A program made the translations under genes and the position numbers. The notes under the pieces were generated by a model. That model did not search any database and was not told the DNA's origin. It saw only the letters and a program-made list of their open reading frames with translations. Positions 1-11,720 of a stretch of DNA of 64,000 nt are shown here, piece by piece. Origin of the DNA: Apteryx mantelli (taxonomy: Eukaryota > Chordata > Aves > Apterygiformes > Apterygidae); the NCBI RefSeq assembly GCF_036417845.1, contig NC_089991.1, forward strand, positions 13,299,001 through 13,363,000, in the 5' to 3' direction. Within the stretch, counting starts at the first letter, position 1. Each line of letters opens with the position of its first letter.

Positions 1-2000
1 GTGATGAAAATAATAGGAGTGCGAGTCTGCTGGCAAATAGGGACCCGGACGAAGAGCATCTCTCCTCTTCCCACCCAGCTGGGGACCAGCAGTGCAGTCG
101 CGCCCGGCTTTGCTGCCCGCCTGCCTTGCAGCACCCCCAACCGTGAGCATCGCTGGTGCTTGGACCCCCGTCAGGGGGACAAAAGGGCTGTAACCCCCCT
201 CTGAGGGCAGCGCTGCTGAGAGGGGGGTGTCCGATGGGGGGGGAGCAATAGCACGCCCTGGGGATAGCTCGAGTCATGTCGTGCCAGAGGCTCGGACACG
301 CCGCTGGGGACAAATTAAAACAAATACCGTCAGAAAGAATAAAAGTAGGAAGCTGGGGATAAACTAACCTCCTCATGGGAATACAAATATGAATTCAAAT
401 CCTTCTTGGCTCTTATCCAGAGACAACAGGAGGGATTGGCCAGGTAGGAGCACTATTCCAGAGACTCGCACGTGGCTTAACACCTCGGACACCCGGTAGT
501 CATCGTCTTCATCTGTACCAGCAAAGGGGTCACGTTGCTGATGACAGTCTGGGCTGGAGTCCTATAAACCATTGCACGGCTAGGAAATATTATTCCCCTG
601 GAGAACTGGCCCGCTTACAAGTTGCTCATTTGATTTACAGCTGCAATAGCAAAGCCCGCAGGAACTTCCCGCAGCACAAAAACGATGCTCTGCCAGGTTG
701 GGCGTCATGGCACGATCTCCCAGGGAAGCGCCGTGGCATCGCCCCTGCGAGCGGGCCGTGGTGCGGGCACCCTTTCGGTGCTGCTGCATGCCAGGGAGCG
801 CAAGTCAGCGTGGAGTGGGCGAAGCTTGGCCACGAGCCACGTCATGAGGGAGCCAGCCCGCTCCTGGGACACAGCGCACTGTCGCTGCTCATCACCTCCC
901 CACGGCATCAGGCGCATTTTGCTTATGCTCATATACCATCGAGGTAGCTAAGTCACTTCCGTGAGGTTTCTTTCTTCCTCCAAATATTTGGCGATATGAC
1001 TACAGTCAGCCCCACGTGCTCGTGCATCCCTCAGCAGGGCGAGGAGCGCATCCCCAGCGCGCCGGGAGCGAGTGCGTGCCGAGGGTGAGCCCCGCGTGCC
1101 AAAACCCCCCGAACACGGCAGCCTGGGGATGGCAGAGCTGCGTCATGGAGACATTTGAGACTTGGAGGCGAAGCTTCATGTCAAGGCAGAAAAACAAGAA
1201 AGCAAGAAAAAATGTGACTGTGAAGGGGATTTTTTGGGGTGGAGAGGAACAGTTTGCTCTGATTTTGAAATTTATTTTTTTCTTGCAATGCTTCATTTTA
1301 TATTCCAAGAGATCAGAAAGGCCATTTCAAATGAAAAATCAAACCCTTCTGTTTCAACACACTCCCCGGTCCAACGTCCTCACGCACAAACACACCCACA
1401 TACCAGCTTTCTTCCAAAAGACAATTCTGGTCCAGCTCATCCCATCTCCAGGCAGTATTTCTCTTTGGCCAACATCCCATTCCCGGGATCTGCAGCACCA
1501 TTACACGTCCCCCTGCCAGCTCTGCTCCGACCCCAGTCGGGGATACACACAGCCCCTCTCTGCAGGGAAACACATTTCTTGCATATCCATCATGTGGAAA
1601 TAGGATGTGCATTTCTGTGCCAAAACATGCACATATGCACATGCCAAAAATGTCTATACAGCTACACAGAGCAGCTTGTGTTTTGGTAGGTTGCACAATT
1701 TACTTTTGTTGGAAAGTTTTGGCACTACCTGCTAATTGCTGTTGGTGAGAAGTCATAAGTCACCCCAGCTTTCTGCTGAGAGCTAAAGCCGTGCACTGGC
1801 GCTTGTCATAGACACCAGCCTGCAGGAATCCGTTTGCTTCCAAGCCTCTCACCCTTCATTTTCACATCTACCTACATGCCAGGTCTCACCTTTCAGTGGG
1901 GCATCTCTGCACCTATCAAAGCCAAAAAAAAAAAAAAAAACAACCCAAAACCAAAGTTAGGGGCAACTTGGCTTGTGGCATGGTCTGGCAGCCCAGCTGA
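1..2000. other. Gene-free flank, 3' side of NDST1
   Basis: No coding exon recognised on either strand. It contains a GC hairpin at 193-228 and a 17-base A run at 1924-1940. By human synteny this side should lead towards SYNPO, but no synaptopodin-like frame is present. Confidence 0.5.
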
Positions 2001-2009
2001 TGTCACGAC

Positions 2010-3560
2010 ACACTAATGGAAGCAGCAGCTTCCCAGGGGCTCCCCTGCTGCCGTGACCATCCTCCCGCTCCAGAGGAAACCCCCGCCTTGCCGCCGCCTG
2101 CCTCTGACGCAGGCGCTGCGTTTGCAGAGGAGCCGCTTTCCCCCGGAGCAGGAGCAGAGAGAAAGCCCCCTTGTTCGGCTCGGCAAACAGGGCCCACGCC
2201 ACGACCTGACCCCTGCCTCCCCTCGCCTCCCCGCGCCGCCGGCCCCGGCTGCCTCCCGCCCCCGGCTGCCCTCCACGGCCGACAACACAGCCTGCTCTGT
2301 CCTACAGCCCCGGGGCGGTGGCAGGGAGGGCGACACGCGGGCACGCACACAGCCACAGCGAGAGCTTTCGCGGTCGGCTCTCGGATCAGGACCGGCGCAC
2401 GGGAATCCCCATGTAGATCGCTGGGGTGCACGGATGTGCCGGTGCATAGGAGTGGCTGGGCGGCGAGGCCGGCTTTGCTCAGCGGGCAGACGGCCGGAGG
2501 GATGCTTTACGGCTCCGTGTCTCGTCCCATGGCTGCTTGGGAGTAGCAGAATGTCATGGGGAAGTAACAACAGCGGAGGAGCTCACCCGGACGGGTCGGG
2601 GGAGCAGGGACGGCGGTGCCCGAGCTGCTGCTAACGAGAAGCAGCCGAGACCCCGGCCTTGCTCCCCCGCCTCCCGGCCCCCTCTCACCTCTCAGGGTCA
2701 CCTTGTATTTTCTTAAGTCCTGATTACCGAGAAATTGGAGGCTTGTGCGCCAGCGAGGGCTGATTAGTTAATGGCTGGCCCGAGGCGGGGAGCACTGGCG
2801 CGTCAGGACTGGATTGCGAGCGCCAAACCAAAGGGAGCTCAACAGGAGCTGGCTTTAAAGTTTGGAAAGAGGGGGAAAAGGAGGGGGGGAGAGGCTACCC
2901 ATGGCCTCAAAAGAGCAGCTGAGCGGCAAAGCTTCCAGGCCCCCGGCTTCTGTGGAAGCCTGCAGGGATGAGGGATGTGGATGCGGTGAGGCACCGTGCT
3001 CCCGCGCGGGCTGGTGCCCCTCGCCGGGCTGCAAACCTCCCGGCACCCTCGCGCCCTCTCCCTGCCTCCCCGCTGGCCTCCGCGCAGCCTGCTCAGCCCC
3101 GGCAGCGCCAGGCACCCTCGATACACCCGTCCCACTGGCGACACCAGCGTTTCCCGCCGGCGCCTCCCGCAGCAAACACCGGCTGCTGCTTTCAGAGCTG
3201 AAGCGTCTCTCCCAGCACCGAGCCCTCCGGCCCCCTGGTCCTGCGGGATGCGCCCAGGCTGTGAGCGCTGCAGCGAGCGGCCAAGCAGGCCGCCGCCGCG
3301 CTGCCCTGAGACGCCGACGTGCACGTCTCTGCCCCGAAGCCAGCCTGCGCAGGGAGCGCAAGCCCTGCGGCCGGCACGGGACCGAGCCCCTGGCAGGCCC
3401 GGCGCGGGGCGGCCAGTGCCGCAGTGGTCTTGTGCCTCGCGCCGCTCAAGCTTGGCCGTGCGTCCCGAAGGAAGGCCCCGGTCCCTCCACCCTTCCTGCC
3501 CGTGCCTCTGCGGGAAGGCCTTTGGGAGGGCCGGAGAACCGAGTTGCTGCAACAGTTCAG
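2010..3560. promoter_or_regulatory. CpG-rich block 1
   Basis: High G+C with many CpG dinucleotides, interrupted at 2700-2780 by a lower-GC stretch with TAAT-like homeodomain sites. A good minus-strand donor (GAGAG before GTGAGAG, near 2685-2695) could end a 5' exon of a gene lying to the left. It may be a promoter or only GC-rich intergenic DNA. Confidence 0.4.
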
Positions 3561-6319
3561 TCCTTCACAGGAGAGCCAGCACCTCTGGCTTGCTCATGCA
3601 TCTTGGGAGGAAGGAAAGTAATCAGGAATTCAGGGCAAACACCTCCAAAAATGACCAGCTGCTTTTTGTGTGTCAAATATTCACTCAGGGCTTAATGTCA
3701 CCCTGCGGAGCAAGGGACAGAGGCTCTCTATGTCCTGCTGGGACCCCAAGACCCTGTGTTGCACACCAGCAAGCTCCCAGCTCCTCTGCTGAGCTCTCAG
3801 GCCTGAAATCCATCACTGGGGCACGCTTGGCTTGTCCAGAAACTCAGGCCAAGGTAACCTGAAAGCAGAAAGCAACAAGCGTTTTTCTGGCAGACAGGGA
3901 GAGCTGAGTTTTGGTTAAACACAGCTTTGCTTTCCAAGCTGTGCAGAGCGCCGGCGGGGAGGGATTAGCAGGCAGGTGGTGAGCGGAGAGTCACCCAATG
4001 GACGCGATTCCCTCCCCGGCTCTGCACTTTGCCCCGTTCGATGCCAAGACGGCAATGTCTGCACTGCAGCACGGGGTGTGCAGGGCCAGCGTACGTGCTG
4101 CACACGGGCTGAGCGGGGAGAAGGGGCACGGGATCCACAGGGGAGGCTGCTTGCACACGATGGGTGCGTGCCCGGGCACATGGGCGAGAAGATCTCAGCA
4201 TATGCAGGGTGGGAAGTGGCACAAGCCCATCCGATTGCGGACCAGAGGGGCTGCGCTCAGCTCTGCATCGCTTTCCATGCAGGCTTGGGGCTGGCCGGAG
4301 AGGACCCCCAAGCTGCCGAGTGGGGGGGGGAAGCGAGAGCACAAAAATGTCATAAACAGATGTAAATTCCAGCCCTGGCTCTGAGCTGCTCCCGCCATCG
4401 CTGGTCGGCCCCCTCAGACTGTTTATGGAAAGCCCAGTTTACCGAGAAATCCATCTCCCATTTCCTGTTGATTGCTGAAAGCCAAGGTCCGCGCGCAGCC
4501 AAAGGCTGCAGCTCCAGCGGACTCATGGCTTTGATTAATCAGGAGGAAGGGCCGAGCCAAGGCCAGCTCCGCCGGGCGCCGGGGTGCCACCTCCGCGCAG
4601 CGCTGCGCCCCGAGGGACGTTGCAGGGACATGGGGTGAGGGCTGGCGGCGGCCGGCAGGTCCCAGCGCTGCCAGTCCCGCTCGCCTTATTGCAACGCGAA
4701 AGGAGCACCCGGGTGCGAACCGAAGCCCTCGCGTGAGATTGGGCAGCCCCGGCCCTCTTGAACCGCCGCGCTCGGGCACACGGAGGCGCCAGGGCAGGTT
4801 TCCCCAGACGCTGCTCTGCTCAGCACTGAGCGCTGCGCCGGGGAGGCCAGTGCAGCACGTTCGCACGCAGCTTGCAGAGATCCTGGGCTTTATTCCGCTC
4901 TGCAGCCTTTGGGCACATTGCTGTGCCTCGCTTCCTTCCTCTCTGCAGCTGGGAAGCAATATCCACCTGCTTCAGCAAGCTCCACGGCCGAATTCCCGTT
5001 GGGCTGAGGAGCAGGCAGATGTTTGCAAAGCACTTTTGAGCCCCTCCGTTCAAGACAAGTCATGGGCTTTCCTCCCTCTGCCTGTACCTCTGCCCAAATT
5101 CGCTCACTCCCTCCTTCTCCCTCCCTGGTTTTACCCAGCTCACTGTCTAAATCAAAACCACTGCAGCGGATGTCTTGCATTTAGAGGAGTCTGCAACTCT
5201 GTGAGTAAGCCGTGCTCAAGGCCAACACTATTGTTGCTGAAGCTGTCCAAGGCAGGAGCAGAGCCAAGCGGGGCTGAAGCTGTGGATACCACCACTGTTT
5301 ACTGTCTGAGTCATTGGCCGTCACGAACCCGGAGGAGCAGAGCGAGGGAGAGCTCCGTGGTGACCTGAAGTCCATCCTATTTTTCTCAGAATCAGTGCAA
5401 GGAGGAAGGGGAAAATGCACTATTTATTTATTTATTTCACAGCATATCCACTACAAGCTCAGGGCCTCTGGTGCTGGTGAGGGAAGGGAAGAGCTCCCCG
5501 CAGCAAACTTGCTTCTCTGCTCCTGGCTTCCCGCCCGCTGGGCGCTGCAGGGGGTTTTGCTGTGGAAACGCGCAAATCTGGGCCCTGCGGGATGGGCAAG
5601 AGCTATGGGGAAACCTGCATTTTGCTGCGAATGGAGATTTATTTCCTTCCCAGCAGCCTCCATGGAGACTTAGTCCTGCTCCCACCCCCAGTCCTCCTCC
5701 AGCCCAGCCCCACAGAGACCAGGCTGCAGTGAGGGGTTGGCAAGGGAGTCTGTGGCTCCGTCTTTGCTGGGTGCCTTCTCCGAGCTGCAGTCCCCGTCCG
5801 AGGGGTCCATGCAATGCTGGGGCAGGGCTTCTCTCCCTGCACACGCTTCCTGCAGCTCCAAGCACACGGCCAGACCTGAAACATCCCTCCCAGGGACAAT
5901 ACTAGCTCAGCAGCCCTGAGGATGGGCAGACGGCGCAACCTGCCTTGACCCACAAGGGAAGGAGTGAGAACGGCAACTCCCCAGCCTGCCAAGGCCAGCC
6001 CCCCTTCACCCTGCAGCGTCCCACCAGCAACGCTGTGCCGGGAACCGGCAGCACGAGTCTGCCAGCTTTGCCACGGGCAGGCTCCTCCCGGGCCCGCCAG
6101 CCCTGCTCCAGCGACACGGCATGCATCAAAAGACGGAGCGAAAACACAGCAAGGCATGTTCAGGGCATGCAGGAGCCTCCTGGGCATCCCTGGGCTCCTG
6201 CTGCAGGTCTGCTATGCTGCCGGCTCCCAGGGGCACATGTCCCCCTGCGACTCTCCCCACGTCCCCTGCAACCAAACAGGCCAGAGCAGCATGGGAGATG
6301 AAATGGTTTCTGTGGGCCG
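3561..6319. other. Gene-free interval
   Basis: Mixed-composition DNA. A lower-GC patch at 4420-4560 contains GATTAATC-type sites and might be a conserved non-coding element. No exon recognised. Confidence 0.4.
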
Positions 6320-6396
6320 AGGAATCACCGAGTGGTTGGGGTGGGAAGGCACCGCTGGAGATCACCTGGTCAAAGCAGGGCCAGCTAGAGCAGGGA
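6320..6396 (-). mobile_element. CR1 LINE 3'-end fragment
   Basis: The plus strand reads GAGTGGTTGGGGTGGGAAGG, then GGAGATCACCTGGTC and AAAGCAGGGCCAGC, the reverse complement of the familiar CR1 3' end. It is a short, diverged relic with an internal deletion where the CCAACCCC stretch normally lies. No reverse transcriptase sequence is attached. Confidence 0.75.
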
Positions 6397-7099
6397 CCCT
6401 AAGGGTGGCTGTACCCCAAAAGCCACCTCTGAGCAGTCAAAAGGGTAAAATGACCCGCTCCATCGTCTGTCAGGGCCTTCCCTCATCCTCCTTTCTCCTT
6501 TGCCCTCCTCCCAGCCTCTCCTCCCATTGCAATGTTTTCTTCCCCGAGACCTTCAGCAATAAGATATAATCCCAAACGCTCTGAGAGTCAGGTCCCTTGC
6601 TCAGAAAGCAGCGCTCCTGCATGTGCACTCCCCCCCCTCTCCCCCAGGAGCGACTGGCCATGCAGCACGCGAGAACTGCAGCATCTGCCCGGGACAGACC
6701 TCTAACACTCACAGGGGACTTCAGGGACCACCTCAGAGCCCACCATAACTCCAGTCACCGGAGCCAGGGAGATGCCCAGGGGACACTCGGCCCCGAGCCC
6801 TTGAGCAGCCCCGGTCCCAGACTGCTCCCTGGGCAGGGTGTGAGTGGGGAAGGGGCCAGGGAGCGCAGGGTACCGCTGCTCATGTGGCCACCAGCTGCCT
6901 GCAAAGCCTTCCCTGGCTTCGGGTCATAACTACAGATTTTTATAATTATTAGCTCTGGTAATTCACCATAAAATATTTATTCTGGCTCATTCTGAGGCGT
7001 TTGATTCGTGTTGGGTCTGTACGGCCTTTGTGTGTGTGCATATGCGGAGCCATGAGGCTGTGTGGGGCTGGATGCTCCGTTCACACGGTGTATAAATGC
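6397..7099. other. Gene-free interval
   Basis: Nothing recognised apart from an AT-rich patch at 6925-6985 with several AATT/TTATT runs. Confidence 0.4.
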
Positions 7100-8690
7100 A
7101 CGTGTGACTGTGGGTGGCCCAGGGAAGGGACCCCCGGGAGCAGCCCGGTGGGGGGACCCGGCTCGCCATGCCGCTCCACGGCCCGTCCTGCTCGGCGATG
7201 GCCTCCGTGCACACCTGGGGCGCACCTCCGGCGCGAGCACCGCGCGCTCCACGGCGCACCCGTCCCCGCGCAGGGGCCGTGAGCCCCCTCGCCGCCCGTG
7301 CCGGCGCTCACGGCCTCGCCATCCGCACGCAGGCCGAAGCCGTGCCTGAGGACGTGGGCTCACCGGCAGCGAGGAGCACGCGTGGTCCTGCAGCGCGCAG
7401 CCCCAGACCGCGCCCGCGGTGCCGGGGAGTTCTGCTGCGAAAGCTTCCCTGAGGGGCTGGCAAGATGGGGGGCGACGAGCAGGGGAGAAAAGGCTCGCGA
7501 GCGAGCGAGGCCCGGCCACCCACCTCAGTGCGAAGGGGGTGCAGGAACGCAGTGACACCGGGGCAGGGAGACGTCGCAGGTGCCCCCCGTGGCGGGGCCA
7601 CGGCGTTCCCGGCTGTCCTCGCGGAGAGCCGGGGCGGCCCCTTGGCTCCGGCAGAGGCGGCACTTCCCGCTCCTCCGTGCCCGACTGCGCCGGCAAATTC
7701 GTGTCAAGGAGGAGCACAGAAACTGCTCGCCCAACACTGCCAAAATACGGGGGCAGCTGCTGCCACCCCCACCAGGGAACGGCACTGCAGTGAGGGGGCA
7801 CCCGTGCCGAGCCTCACTGGCCGGAGCAGGCTGCAGGCAGCGCGTCCCCGCTCCTGCGCTCCTTCTTCCTAGGCTTGAGGGTGATTCTGGGGAGCTGCGG
7901 GCAGCTGCGAGCTGGATGCCCGGGCCTCTCCCGGCAGAGCATCTGGCGGGCGGCGGGGAGCCAGCCTAGGCTGTGACGACGCGCGGCAGCGTCGTCCTTC
8001 CCCTCGGCTCCCGCCAGCAAGCGCGGCGCATGGCGCGGTGGGGCAGGACAGGCGTCCCCTGCGCTGCGGTGCCGGGGCCGTGCGTTGCAGGGCTGAAGGA
8101 GCATTGCACGCCCAGGACACCAGCGGCCCATCCTCTCCGCTGGGGGCCGGGTGCACGGAGCCCGCGCTCCCCCCAGCCCCCTGCGTGCCGGGTAGGGCAG
8201 AAAGGAGACGATGCCCCGCATGGAAGGGACGGTGGGGAGAAACCACCAAGGAAAACGCACCAGCCCGCCACCGGGGCAAACATGGGTGATGGGACACGAT
8301 GGCGAGAGGATGGGGGAGGTGAGGAGGGACGAGGAGCCAGAGGGTCCGTCTGCCCCCGACGGGGACAAAGCGCGTTGCTGGGGTCCGCGGAGGTGCCCGC
8401 TGCAGGGAGGCCGAGCGCGTGGGCAGTCAGCGGGGATGGCCCAGGCGTTCGGCATCATGGCACTGCAGAGCGAGGGCTGGGAAGCTGGGAGCAGGGGTGA
8501 GCGTGTCCCTCGGCAGCGCTAAGCCTGCTGCAGCGCAGAGGAGGACATCCCTGGCCCCCACACCCCGTGGCCTCCAGCTCCGGCTCCCCGCAGCACAGGG
8601 CCAGCGCGCTGCCGCTCTCCTGGCCCCGAGCGCTCCTGGCGGCTCCGGCAGCCACGGCCCCACGGCACGTGGGGAAGGACCAGCACTGAA
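7100..8690. promoter_or_regulatory. CpG-rich block 2
   Basis: CpG-dense sequence with open frames on both strands but no recognised protein. A TATAAA lies at about 7090-7095, just outside its left edge, without any other start-site support. Promoter function is possible but unproven. Confidence 0.4.
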
Positions 8691-9949
8691 ACTCAACCCA
8701 GATGTGCAGCAGCGGGAACCCTGCAACATTTCCCTCCTCTGTACCTAGAGCTGGAGATCCTGTTTAGGGGGGCAGAGCTGCAGAACTGCACCAGCCCTGG
8801 CTCACGTTCGGGTTCCTCTTCCTCGCTCCCGAAGCGCCTTGCAAAGGGGACACAAACATTGTCCGAGGAAGGAGGAGGGGGCAGGATGCTCTGGGCAGGT
8901 CTGCGCAGAGCCAGGCATGCCACTAGAAGCCGGGTTTGCTCAAGGAAAAATTGCCAGGAGAGCCAGAGCCACCCACGTTTCTTTGGCCTGTGCAAGCTGG
9001 TTTCTTAGCACCTCGAGCCTCCCTTGTTTAACAGCTGCCTTTGCTTTTATCAGCTGCTTATTACCTCGCAGTCCTTTCTAATCCTAAAACTGCTCCGCAT
9101 ATATTGACCCTGGCTTCACCACTGGCGTTTCCCAGGTGTCTCACTGCATTATTAAAGCAAACTCACCTTATCAGCTACTATCTCTTTCCACTCGTGCTGA
9201 AACTGCCAAGAGGCTCCTGGCTGCTACTTCTCAAGCCATCAGGAGCGCCTGGCTCCTCGGCAGGAGTTTCACCAGGCTCCGGTGTCGGTGGGGACAGACA
9301 GCAGGTGGTGTGCGGAGGCAGGGACACCTCGTCTGCACGCATCCCGCCAAGGCATGCGCCTCCCTGGCCTGACCCCCCTGCCAAGATGCATGAGGGCACC
9401 TCTCGGAGCTGGGCTCTGGCATGCCAAGCCCTTGGACACTGGGGCCACCCCGCTGGCTTTCCAGCGTCCCCAGCCTCAGAGAGGCAGGCTCCGTGTGCCA
9501 CATGGCTTGGGAAAGCACCCCAGGCACAGGAAGGGGTGGGCAAAGGTGGAGGGGACCCGGCCTCCCCAGGGCGCAGGGGTGCACAGGTAGGCTTTGGAGA
9601 AGTGAGCTAGCTCCGCCGAAAGGGTTAAGAGGGATTTCCAGAGCCCGCGGGCAGGCGGCTCACTGCAGCTCAGCAGAGCCATGTGCGTGCGCTTAGGGCA
9701 GCCTTTGAAAGATCCTGCGCCGGCTCCATCTGCGAGTAAGCTGCCGAGCGAGAGGTCTCCAGGGAGGCCCATTCCCCGCCCAAGGCTGCCTTTGATTCCT
9801 TAATGTCTCACCAAGAGAGAGGAGGGGAGAGGAAAGACCCCCACCCCCTCCGACTTGTTCTTGCAAAATTGAGATAACCTTCCTCGGCAAGCCTTTTCCT
9901 CCGCAGCTGCACAAGAAAAAATAAAAAGCTCTGGGACCCCCAGTTTTCC
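8691..9949. other. Gene-free interval with an enhancer-like patch
   Basis: The lower-GC patch at 9020-9190 holds two TTATCAGCTR sites (9047-9056 and 9168-9177), each a GATA site abutting or overlapping an E-box-like core, and another CAGCTG near 9032. No coding exon recognised. Confidence 0.4.
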
Positions 9950-11080
9950 CCCACAGCAAGCCCCTTCCTCCAGCGCCGTCTGCCTGCCCCAGCGCCTGCG
10001 GCCCGCCGGCGGGGAGGCTTTCCCGGCAGCCCGAACAATGCCCGCTCTGTGCTGCGTGGTGAGACGGCCGTGTTATTCCAGACGGGGCGGGAACGCGGCT
10101 GTGCCCCCCGGCTGCGCTCCCGCTGGAAGCTGAGCCGCGGCGCGCGCACCGTGCACAGCCCTGTGCGGGGCTGCGGGAGGGCGAAAGCGGCTGGCGCGGA
10201 GCTCTGCACCCCGCTGCCGGGGCAGCTCCCGGGCGCTCTCCTGGAGCGCCCGCCGCCAGCCTCACCTCCTTCCAGACGGCGTCCTTTACGTGGGGTTTCA
10301 CCCCATTTCATCCCTGCAGCACCCCTGCAGCTCCTCTCCCAACTTGCTGCCGCGGTGCCTCGCTGCCAGCTGCCCGGGCAGGAGAGCGGGCGGAAACGGC
10401 CCCGACTTCCTCCCAGGCTCGCCGAGAACTCACGGCCAGGCGGGACGCTGGCTCCGGAGCCCCCTCCGACACGTGGTTTTAATAACCGCCGTTGGAAGGG
10501 ACAAAGGCTTCTTGTGGGAGAGCCGGGTGCCTCGCCTGGGCGGCGGGGAAGGGGCAGGTGGGGAGGGAGGCGCCGGACGCGGCCGGGGCAGCGGGCACGG
10601 CGAGGGGGAGACCCAGGCCGGGGTTACACCGAGCGACGGAGGCTTTCGCGCTCCAATTTCCCGCTGAAGCCCTGCGGGGCTGCGGCGGGGACGCTGCTCT
10701 GAGCCGCCCCCGGGAGCCAGGCTGCTCCTCGCAGCCTTGGTCCTTCGGGCTGGCGGGCACCCCTGGCGCCTCGAGGACACCGGCGCCGCCAGCCCTCCCG
10801 GCGGCTTGCACTGCTGCGAGGCCGGCGCACATCAGCGAGCTGATCCCCGGGCGACACTGGTGCTGAGGGAGCCTGCGGGGTGCGGGACGGTCCAGCCCGG
10901 AGGCGCTAAAATCTGCCCTGGCTACGCAAAGCTGGGCGGACGCGCCGGGGGGACCGGCCGCGCTTGCTGCCAAGTTGCTTTTCCCTGGCACTCCGGGAAA
11001 CCAGAGGAGCGTCAATCCCCCCGGGCAGGCAGCGACACCCCGTCTCCGCACAGCTGGATTACTGACCTGGGCTCCGCGAG
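9950..11080. promoter_or_regulatory. CpG-rich block 3
   Basis: Dense CpG. A possible minus-strand donor (AAGGAG before GTGAGG, near 10260-10270) lies inside. No recognised protein. It could be a first exon of the next gene or an orphan CpG island. Confidence 0.4.
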
Positions 11081-11129
11081 GCACATGTGCGAGCCATCAC
11101 CAGCGCCGAGCCAGCGGTTTCACATTTCT

Positions 11130-11720
11130 CTTCTCCATGTGTCTTCTTTAAAAGGAAACCGCTCACAGAACTTGGTTAACTTCAGCCACTGGAAAGCTGG
11201 GATTAATGTAATTTTGTTATAAGGCAATTTTCCTGTATGGAAGAAACATATTTTTGTCATCTATACTTTGACATTTAAAATCTATTTTACATCTGTGGCA
11301 TTTTTTGAACTAAACCATGACATTTAAATGTGTGATTCATATTTACAGTCTTAGACATTGTAAATATATTCTTTATTTATAAATGTCCTCTAATGTGTAA
11401 GTGCATCGCATATCTTCAAAACAAGATGTATGCATGTTTAGAGGAAAACATACAACTTACAAAAGATTTCTATAAACTTTGTAATCTAGGGGTATAGGAA
11501 CATATTATAAAAATATCATATTGAAATTTTTCCAGATACTAAAATTTAGTGGGTTTTTTTCACAAAATATAAATGCATCACTTCCAAATCACGAGGGAAA
11601 TTAGAAGAAATATTTTGCATGGCTCTTATTCAAGGGGAGGAACTTTTTTAATTATCCTTTCAAAATAAATACAAATACAGTACACCTCCCCTGGAAAGTT
11701 CTCAGAGTACGGCCCATCTC
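11130..11720. other. AT-rich island between CpG-rich blocks
   Basis: About 600 bases of strongly AT-rich DNA between GC-rich blocks, with sharp edges. It has no open frame of note, no repeat family I recognise, and no microsatellite. It could be a conserved non-coding element or an old insertion. Confidence 0.5.

Noticed and set aside
7085-7100. TATAAA near CpG block 2, and a similar motif near 13567
   Set aside because: Isolated TATA-like words without initiator, transcript or exon support are expected by chance.
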